From the IMG/VR virus record IMGVR_UViG_3300025795_000011, positions 1 to 48,029 of that record: DNA of 48,029 bases. One strand, given 5' to 3'. The first letter of the stretch is position 1, and every line of letters starts with the position of its first letter. The translations under genes were made by a program, and so were the position numbers. Below are positions 37,088 to 43,099 of the stretch, piece after piece. The DNA comes from a virus. Under the pieces are notes generated by a model, which did not search any database, was not told where the DNA came from, and was given only the letters and a program-made list of their open reading frames with translations.

Positions 37088-37378
37088 CTATTGCTTGAGC
37101 CAGATCACCACAACCGTCGTGGCAACGATCCAGAACACACTCACGGCGGCAATCACGCCATAAATCGTCGCGTGCATCCGCTCGAGTGGCTTGAAGCGGA
37201 TATTATCCTCTCTAACGTGATCATCGAGCTTCATTATTATTGCGCTTGTTCGCTCCTTGATTTCGCTTCGAACTGCAGTCATCTCCCGGATCATCGATTC
37301 CGAGGCCGACGAGATCTTCCCGAGCTCATGATAAATACCTGCGGCGATCGACGGCTTGTCATTGGTCTCATCAGACAT
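37088..37378 (-). CDS. Coiled-coil protein with C-terminal membrane helix (XhlA-like)
   Basis: A 96-aa protein with a long N-terminal coiled coil (HELGKISSASESMIREMTAV, then RSEIKERTSAIIMKLDDHVR) and one C-terminal transmembrane helix (YGVIAAVSVFWIVATTVVVI). This architecture resembles holin-associated XhlA-type proteins. Stop and upstream start nearly overlap. Confidence 0.65.
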   Translation of the reverse strand: MSDETNDKPSIAAGIYHELGKISSASESMIREMTAVRSEIKERTSAIIMKLDDHVREDNIRFKPLERMHATIYGVIAAVSVFWIVATTVVVIWLKQ

Positions 37379-37676
37379 TGGCGAGCGCCCATCGCCGTCT
37401 CAGCCAGAAGTTACCGATCCAAAGCCCGAGCACTAAAATGGATCGGTAGACCGCCGGGCGCATCGGATCGCTCCAGATCGCGCTCAAATCCTCCACCCCG
37501 CTCATGCGAAAAATATCGCCGGCAATCAGCCAGGCAAAGCCCAGCAGAAAAGCCCAAAATACGAACAGCAGCGCCTGGAATCCCCAGAACTCGCGACGCA
37601 CATTGAAAAAGGAAATGAGTCCATAGCAGCCGAACAGACCGGCCATGTCGAGGATGAGCATCAAGGCGTCTCGCAT
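37371..37676 (-). CDS. Three-helix membrane protein of lysis region
   Basis: A 101-aa protein (MRDALMLILDMAGLFGCYGL) with three hydrophobic segments around residues 4-23, 34-54 and 78-92. It could be a class I holin or accessory. It lies between the 157-aa structural gene and the XhlA-like gene. Confidence 0.62.
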   Translation of the reverse strand: MRDALMLILDMAGLFGCYGLISFFNVRREFWGFQALLFVFWAFLLGFAWLIAGDIFRMSGVEDLSAIWSDPMRPAVYRSILVLGLWIGNFWLRRRWALANV

Positions 37677-37691
37677 TGATCGCTTTAAGCC

Positions 37692-38165
37692 TTACGATGC
37701 CCGGAAAAAGCCCGCCGCGGCGATCTGCGCGGTGATATCGCTACCGTCTGGAACCACGACAAAGTCGTGCTGGGTCATCGGGACGATGGCCGAATCGGCG
37801 CCGCCCGTGCTGTCGCTATCGTAGGCGACCACCAGATCGTTCCAGCCATCGCCGGCAGCCACCCCGGTCCAGGTCTGATCGGGAATATCGAGATCGACCC
37901 GGTCGTTGGTATCGTCCGGCGCGAACGCGGCGATATCGGCGTCGGTAAGTACCTTGCGTGCATATCCGCTGTTGGTGACTTCATTGGTCGCTCCGGAAAC
38001 CAGCGCGGCGACGTCGTCTTTGTCCTTCAAGGTCGCATCGGACTCGACGCCGGAGGTGGCAAGAACCAGGATCACCAGAACCGCATTAGTCGGGTCACTC
38101 AGATCGACGCGGTTATACAGTTCGGCTACTCGGCCGAGCGCGATGTTGAATACGAAATTGGCCAT
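37692..38165 (-). CDS. Late structural protein, 157 aa
   Basis: A 157-aa protein starting MANFVFNIALGRVAELYNRV. This N-terminus (F-FN-A-GR--ELY-RV---DP-N(A/S)-LV-----) belongs to a conserved siphovirus late family of unknown function. GYARKVLTDADIAAFAPDDT and WNDLVVAYDSDSTGG follow. Beta-rich; probably a virion protein. Confidence 0.7.
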   Translation of the reverse strand: MANFVFNIALGRVAELYNRVDLSDPTNAVLVILVLATSGVESDATLKDKDDVAALVSGATNEVTNSGYARKVLTDADIAAFAPDDTNDRVDLDIPDQTWTGVAAGDGWNDLVVAYDSDSTGGADSAIVPMTQHDFVVVPDGSDITAQIAAAGFFRAS

Positions 38166-38187
38166 TTGCAGACTCCTTTACTTTTAG

Positions 38188-38220
38188 CTTCGTGAGCTTC
38201 GTGCCCTTCGTGGCGAAAAG
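38188..38220 (-). repeat. CACGAAGG tandem repeat, copy 6
   Basis: TTTTCGCCACGAAGGGCACG plus AAGCTCACGAAGC is a diverged copy, between the 153-aa and 157-aa genes, about 22 bp before the next start codon. Confidence 0.8.
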
Positions 38221-38222
38221 TT

Positions 38223-38684
38223 TCAGCTCGCCTTTTTGACGCCGTATTTCTTGCTCAGCTTCTCGATCAGCGCGGCGCGGATTTTCTTGTCCGCTTTTAC
38301 CGCCTCGTCTTTCGACATGGCGTTTACCGGATCGGTCGCTTTCATGCAGGCGTAGAAATTATCGACGCGGTAGCCGGCAGGGTTGCAGGGATCGGGCGAA
38401 GCGCCCTTGTGCGCGGCGACGTGCATCTGCGCCGAGCGGCTGTCGTCGAGCTTTTGCTCGCAAGTGCAGCAGTACATGCCCGGCTGGCGCGCGATCGTAT
38501 AAACAACCGGACCCTTGTCCGTTGTAAACGTGAGCTTTCCGCCGCCGATGGCGAGCCAGCCCTCGGCCAGACCGCCGTCGATAAAGCCTTGGGAGAAGTT
38601 TTGCCGGCTGCCGGCGCGAATCAGTTTCACGCCCGCCGGGACCGGCTTGCCGCTGCTGTGATCGAATAATCGTTTCAGGTACAT
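38223..38684 (-). CDS. Unknown 153-aa protein with Cys/His cluster
   Basis: A 153-aa protein (MYLKRLFDHSSGKPVPAGVK). Residues 80-105 contain CCTCEQKLDDSRSAQMHVAA followed by HKG, a C-x2-C-x(n)-H-x3-H arrangement that could bind zinc. The C-terminus is a basic helix (IRAALIEKLSKKYGVKKA). Unknown late gene, possibly virion-associated. Confidence 0.6.
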   Translation of the reverse strand: MYLKRLFDHSSGKPVPAGVKLIRAGSRQNFSQGFIDGGLAEGWLAIGGGKLTFTTDKGPVVYTIARQPGMYCCTCEQKLDDSRSAQMHVAAHKGASPDPCNPAGYRVDNFYACMKATDPVNAMSKDEAVKADKKIRAALIEKLSKKYGVKKAS

Positions 38685-38716
38685 GATGCCCTCCGATAAA
38701 AAGTTTGGATTCGCCT

Positions 38717-39145
38717 TTAGTCCTCGACGATATTGGTTGCGGTGGTAAGAGTCGGCGTCACCCCCGTGTTGATCGCGATGTTCGGGGTAATCGTCCCGCT
38801 GAATAAAATCTTGCCTGCGCCGCTCCCTGCGGTGCCGATCGCGAAATGTGTCGCCGTCTCCGACCCACCGGTGCAGGCCGGAAAAGCGATATTCGACGCC
38901 GGATTGACCGTGTTACCTGAGACTGTCCAGCCGGTGTTATCCCGCGCCACAGCGACCCGGGCATAGCTCGTGTAAGCGCACTCGCTGGTGGTTTGGCTGC
39001 CGCCCTCGCCGGGATCGGCGGTGTGAAGGCTCACCTGGAGATCGGTGAGGGGCGCCGAGGCGGCGTCATCGGCCAGGTTGGCAATCGCCACCGCGTTGAA
39101 GATCAGTAAGAGCAGATCGTTTTCAAAGGTATTGCCCTTGGACAT
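38717..39145 (-). CDS. Conserved phage tail/decoration protein
   Basis: A 142-aa protein from ATG 39145 with GAGGGAA upstream. MSKGNTFENDLLLLIFNAVA then LQVSLHTADPGEGGSQTTSE, YTSYARVAVARDNTGW and AFPACTGGSETATHFAIGTA match a widespread phage protein (N-FE---L---F----(I)ANI, V-LHTADPGE-G-Q--SE--Y--YAR, F---TGG--T-THF-IG). Often annotated as tail fibre or decoration protein; no enzymatic role is known. Confidence 0.82.
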   Translation of the reverse strand: MSKGNTFENDLLLLIFNAVAIANLADDAASAPLTDLQVSLHTADPGEGGSQTTSECAYTSYARVAVARDNTGWTVSGNTVNPASNIAFPACTGGSETATHFAIGTAGSGAGKILFSGTITPNIAINTGVTPTLTTATNIVED

Positions 39146-39159
39146 TTGCGTTCCCTCAT

Positions 39160-39198
39160 AAAAAAAAGCCCGGAGGGGAGTTTGCTCCCATCCGGGCT
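39160..39198 (-). terminator. Strong rho-independent terminator
   Basis: On the message strand AGCCCGGA, GGGAG, loop, CTCCC, TCCGGGCT form a long hairpin followed by eight T. It lies after the Com-like gene and 15 bp before the start of the 142-aa gene, so it would limit read-through from the tail-tip operon into the lysis region. Confidence 0.88.
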
Positions 39199-39229
39199 TG
39201 GTACGCCTCAAACAAAGAATCGGGATAGT

Positions 39230-39424
39230 CTATCTTAGCTGCGCGTCATCATATAGATCCTCCCTGATTTTATCAATGAATTTGTTCAGCCGGTTGCAGC
39301 GCGGGCACTTGAGTATCCCGACGAGGAAACCGTCGAACAGACGGCGGCCGCAGGCGCAGCGCCGGATCGGCAATCCTACTCCATCTCCCTTTGGTAAAGA
39401 TTTATGTGCCGTCGCATCGCTCAT
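39230..39424 (-). CDS. Com-like zinc-ribbon protein
   Basis: A 64-aa protein. LPIRRCACGRRLFDGFLVGI then LKCPRCNRLNKFID resembles Mu Com family proteins (I-C--C-RLL------IKCPRC---N). The first pair is C-x-C rather than the usual C-x2-C. Mu Com activates translation of mom, the DNA-modifying acyltransferase gene. Similar zinc ribbons occur in tail regions of many prophages, so a Com role is not certain. A terminator follows immediately. Confidence 0.65.
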   Translation of the reverse strand: MSDATAHKSLPKGDGVGLPIRRCACGRRLFDGFLVGILKCPRCNRLNKFIDKIREDLYDDAQLR

Positions 39425-39426
39425 TT

Positions 39427-39678
39427 TTACGCCGTCACAAACATCCCGCTATTTTGTATATTGGGTGGTGGGATATAACAGATCTCACATCCAAACTGAT
39501 ACATCCTGACCTCAAGAGACGGTTCAGTTCGGACCACTTCCGCGCCCATCTGATAGGTGCGGGATTCAGAGGGAGCTTCCGTTCGCGCGATATCCGCGCC
39601 ATGCTGATAAATGCGCGTCTCCGGCGTGTCCGTTCGCGCGATATCCGCGCCATGCTGATAAAATCTCGTGTCGGTCAT
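39427..39678 (-). CDS. Tandem YQHGADIART repeat protein
   Basis: An 83-aa protein made of four ~17-residue units: TRFYQHGADIARTDTPE, TRIYQHGADIARTEAPS, SRTYQMGAEVVRTEPSL, VRMYQFGCEICYIPP. Units 1 and 2 are almost identical in DNA too. It resembles small siphovirus tail-tip proteins of the RV-QAGVEVLY-repeat type. Its start overlaps the stop of the lectin-like gene. Perhaps a trimeric or beta-solenoid plug in the tail tip. Confidence 0.72.
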   Translation of the reverse strand: MTDTRFYQHGADIARTDTPETRIYQHGADIARTEAPSESRTYQMGAEVVRTEPSLEVRMYQFGCEICYIPPPNIQNSGMFVTA

Positions 39679-40718
39679 GCAGACCTCTCATAGCCAATCT
39701 CGGCCGCATTGACATCGGTCGGCGTCCAATCGCCAGGTCCGGCTCCGGGATTTTGCGCAAGAAAATCTCGAATGTAGATGATCGAGCCAAGCGGTGGGGC
39801 AAACTCAGTGCCAAAATAGTCCGTCCCACTGTGCCGCACACCCATCTTTACGCCTGCCGTGCCGGCATCCTGCTTGTCGACCAGCCCTATCAGCCCAACG
39901 CACAGCACAGTCGAAGTGGCTGGAACATTACCGAATCCGAATGTATCTTTATCAGTGACGTTAGCTGTCGAGTTGTAATCGGCCGTGTCCTTGCTGCCGG
40001 TCTCATCGATGTTTTCATAGTTGTTCGTGCCAGCACTTTTCGTCCACTGACTCGAATTGCCAACAGCATTGCCGGGAAAATAATCCACTCTTGCCTGATT
40101 GATCTGCGAGTCAGATACGACCCAATCACAGAAATCGGCATTTATCGCGGTAACGTGCGTTCCGTTCGTATAGTAGCTCAACTGGACTTGATTTATCCTC
40201 GCATTGGCCGTCACCTGGGTATCCAAGCCCGACAAGGACAAAACGTTGATGCCATCTTGCCAAATATCGATCGTGCCGCCCGAGTTTGCGATCAGCACTT
40301 TCACTTCGTAATGACGATAGACATTGGCCGCAACAATGCCATTCGAGGATGTACCCAGGAGCGTACCGGCGCGCGTCGCCTTGATCGCCCCAAGCGCGGT
40401 GACCCTGAAATCAAGCTGCACCGAGGCATCGTCGAGCAGATGTAAGAACGAGACATCGTTAGTTGGAGGCAAGGCGCTCAGCCGAAGACGGAAGGCAATA
40501 TATCTAGTAGCGCCACCGCTCGCTAAATTTCGTCGAATCCCGTGGGCCTGATCACTTGACCCGCTGCCATCCGCGAAGCGCATGCTCGGCCCACCGGACG
40601 CGCCACTGCTTGCGGTGATCGATTTTGTAACATCGATACCGCTCGTCACCACCAGATCGCAGTGATCCGCGACCACGGTTGAATAGCCAAAACTGTCGAG
40701 ATATTCAAAAGTCGCCAC
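39675..40718 (-). CDS. Lectin-like (concanavalin-fold) tail protein
   Basis: A 347-aa protein from a GTG at 40718, one base after the upstream TAA, with GGGGGA upstream. TRYIAFRLRLSALPPTNDVS, then LDDASVQLDFRVTALGAIKA, NVYRHYEVKVLIANSGGTID and IWQDGINVLSLSG form the beta-jelly-roll pattern of LamG/ConA-like domains (E-K---------I--W-DG). The C-terminal third (KMGVRHSGTDYFGTEFAPPL) is separate. Longer starts upstream would translate the overlapping gene. Probable receptor-binding or tail-tip protein. Confidence 0.75.
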   Translation of the reverse strand: MATFEYLDSFGYSTVVADHCDLVVTSGIDVTKSITASSGASGGPSMRFADGSGSSDQAHGIRRNLASGGATRYIAFRLRLSALPPTNDVSFLHLLDDASVQLDFRVTALGAIKATRAGTLLGTSSNGIVAANVYRHYEVKVLIANSGGTIDIWQDGINVLSLSGLDTQVTANARINQVQLSYYTNGTHVTAINADFCDWVVSDSQINQARVDYFPGNAVGNSSQWTKSAGTNNYENIDETGSKDTADYNSTANVTDKDTFGFGNVPATSTVLCVGLIGLVDKQDAGTAGVKMGVRHSGTDYFGTEFAPPLGSIIYIRDFLAQNPGAGPGDWTPTDVNAAEIGYERSA

Positions 40719-40719
40719 T

Positions 40720-43041
40720 TTATCTGATCCCCCATAAGCCAAAAGCCACAGTTGCAAGCGTCCCATCGGGCGACGCCGGAGCCACGACCCGAATATCGTC
40801 GTTGGACGCCTGCAAAAAGATCGCGTCGTTCGCAACGATAAAGCTCGCCACAGTCGCCGCCGCGGCAAAGCGCATGGTCCCGAACGAGACGCCATTTTTC
40901 TGCAAATCAAAATCGGTCTGGGCTGTCGCCGCAACGAGCGCCTTGCCATGGCATTTCGGCGCGCTCGCCGGGATCGTGATATCTTCGGTCACTGGGTGAA
41001 AGACGATGATCTCGCTTGCTGGCACCGTCCCCTTGTAAAAAGCCGAGACGATATAGATCTGTTCTGGGTCCGGCGGAAAGATGCTACCCACTGAATCGAA
41101 CGAACTGATCGTCGCGCAGCCGCTGTAGCCGCGTCCGCGCGTCTCGCTCAGCTGGTAGATGCAGACTTTGAGAGTTGCCGGCGGCGAGCCGAAATCGGTG
41201 GTCTGCTGCGCCGCGGTGTAGGAGGCCTGCTCGGTCGTCGCGCTCAAGGTTCGCAGCACCGTGTCTCCGGCCGCGTTCAGGATGTCTACTTCGTAGCGCT
41301 CGGTGGTCTCGCCGAGCGGCGGTGCCGGGTCGTAGGTGTCCCGCCCGGCTAGGCCATCCAAGCGCGAGCGTCGATACCAGCGCAGGATTCGATTCTGGTC
41401 GGGATCCTCTTCGCCGCGCACATAAACCGGCGAGAGCGGTTTGAGAGAGACGCCGTTGTTTGTGAAAGGCCGGTTGCTGCCGCTATCGAACTGGTTGCCG
41501 ATCGAGACCGGGCGAAAAGTCCGGCTGACATCCAAGTTCGCGAAACCATCGCTGACCCGCCGGAGCGAGGTATCGAGCAGCACGAAGGTATCGCCGGCCT
41601 GGTGGAGCCCGACCGCCCATTCGGTTCCTTTCATGCCGCGGAGCAGATGCGACAGCCGCCATTTGCGGGTGTCGAGCTGCGTCGCGGTGCCGAAAAGCAG
41701 GATCTCCCAGCGGCCGGCGGCGCCGAGCGCCACCGCGTTGACTCCTGCTAGGAGATCGGCGTCCGACACGCTAACGAGCGCCGAGACCCCATCTTTCAGC
41801 GTAATATCGACGGTGCTGGTATCGTCATAGACGTAGGTCCGGCCGGAGACATCGAAGGTCGTGACCGAGCCGCTCGGCAGCGTGGTGTTGGCCGTGCCGA
41901 TCGCGGCTCGCTGGCCGAGTTGGGCGATCTCGAAATATTCCGTGCCGACTTTTTCATAGAGGATGGCGCCGGCCCAGTTGTCGTGGGGACCGGTCGCCGC
42001 GGCGTAAAAGCCGGGGCCGTCGTGGTCGCCGAGGAGCTGCGGGATATCGAGCAATACTAGAGTCGTCGAGCCCGGCTTGCTCTGATCCGAATCGTCGGTG
42101 CTGGGGTCGGGCGGCGGCGGGCTACCGCCGAGATTGCCGGCGCCGAGTAGCGGATTTTGCCCGTGTGCGTCATAGATTGACAAATCCTCGCGGACGAGAT
42201 CGAATTCGATGATGCCATTCGCGCCGATCCGAGCGTCGCGCACGCGGAGCAAATAGGTCTTGGGGTTCTCGCTCTGCTGCGCGATGACCACCTGGCCGAT
42301 ACCAGTGACCGTCGATGAGCCGGCAGCCGCGCCCACTCCTTGGCTCGAAAGCGCTGCACCGACACCGATGACCGTGGACGAGCCGGAGGCCGCGCCCACT
42401 CCTTCAGTCCCCAACGCTGCGCCCACTCCGGTGACGGTCGATAATCCTGAAGCCGCACCCGCGCCCTCATGCGAGATCGGCGCCGACTCGGAAAAATACT
42501 CGTAACAGCCGATATCATAGAGATCATTGATCGGCCGCGGGTTCTCGGCATTGTCATCGGTGACGCCATCGGCGCTGAGATCGATGCCGGTGTCGATCGC
42601 GTCCGAGGTATTTTCGAGATGGAAATCGTTGCCGCTCTCGTCGGTGAAGTCCGGATCGGTGGTGAGGTTATTCGATGCGACGGTTCCAATACCGGAATCA
42701 TTGATCTCGCCGCCGGTATTGTTCCAGGCGATATTGTTTTTTAACTCGACCGAGCCCGAGCCGCCGGCGATGTGGATGCCAAGCTCGGTATTTTTTGCTG
42801 CGGTGTTGTTGAAAACCTGCGCGGCGCTCTGGGTGACCTTGATGCCGGATAGCGTGTTGAGATAACTGAGACAGTTGACGACCCTGGTTCCAGAGTGAAG
42901 AGAACTGATCCCGCTGACGGTGGACGATCCGCTGCTCGAACCAACCGCATCTGCGGTGCTCGACTCCAGAATCAGGTGGTCGGATGAGCCCTCAAGCTCG
43001 ATCTTTCCACCGTCTTCTGTGAGCAGGTTGTCTATGGCCAC
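40720..43041 (-). CDS. Beta-helix domain fused to tail-tip (GTA megatron-like) C-terminus
   Basis: A 773-aa protein from a GTG at 43041. Residues ~50-185 are a right-handed beta-helix (GTRVVNCLSYLNTLSGIKVT, then VELKNNIAWNNTGG, NDLYDIGCYEY). Next come three VGAASGSSTVTGVGAAL-type repeats. From ~255 onward it resembles the C-terminal half of the tail-tip/host-specificity protein: TYLLRVRDARI, WRLSHLLRGMKGTEWAVGLH, QAGDTFVLLDTSLRRV. The last ~110 residues (KCHGKALVAATAQTDFDLQK) form a common tail module. The usual N-terminal TIM-barrel and Phage-tail_3 parts are missing. Confidence 0.8.
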   Translation of the reverse strand: MAIDNLLTEDGGKIELEGSSDHLILESSTADAVGSSSGSSTVSGISSLHSGTRVVNCLSYLNTLSGIKVTQSAAQVFNNTAAKNTELGIHIAGGSGSVELKNNIAWNNTGGEINDSGIGTVASNNLTTDPDFTDESGNDFHLENTSDAIDTGIDLSADGVTDDNAENPRPINDLYDIGCYEYFSESAPISHEGAGAASGLSTVTGVGAALGTEGVGAASGSSTVIGVGAALSSQGVGAAAGSSTVTGIGQVVIAQQSENPKTYLLRVRDARIGANGIIEFDLVREDLSIYDAHGQNPLLGAGNLGGSPPPPDPSTDDSDQSKPGSTTLVLLDIPQLLGDHDGPGFYAAATGPHDNWAGAILYEKVGTEYFEIAQLGQRAAIGTANTTLPSGSVTTFDVSGRTYVYDDTSTVDITLKDGVSALVSVSDADLLAGVNAVALGAAGRWEILLFGTATQLDTRKWRLSHLLRGMKGTEWAVGLHQAGDTFVLLDTSLRRVSDGFANLDVSRTFRPVSIGNQFDSGSNRPFTNNGVSLKPLSPVYVRGEEDPDQNRILRWYRRSRLDGLAGRDTYDPAPPLGETTERYEVDILNAAGDTVLRTLSATTEQASYTAAQQTTDFGSPPATLKVCIYQLSETRGRGYSGCATISSFDSVGSIFPPDPEQIYIVSAFYKGTVPASEIIVFHPVTEDITIPASAPKCHGKALVAATAQTDFDLQKNGVSFGTMRFAAAATVASFIVANDAIFLQASNDDIRVVAPASPDGTLATVAFGLWGIR

Positions 43042-43099
43042 TGTGGTATCGAGGCGAGGTTTTTTCTGAAGTTTAAACGCATCTCATGCAGCCAACATC

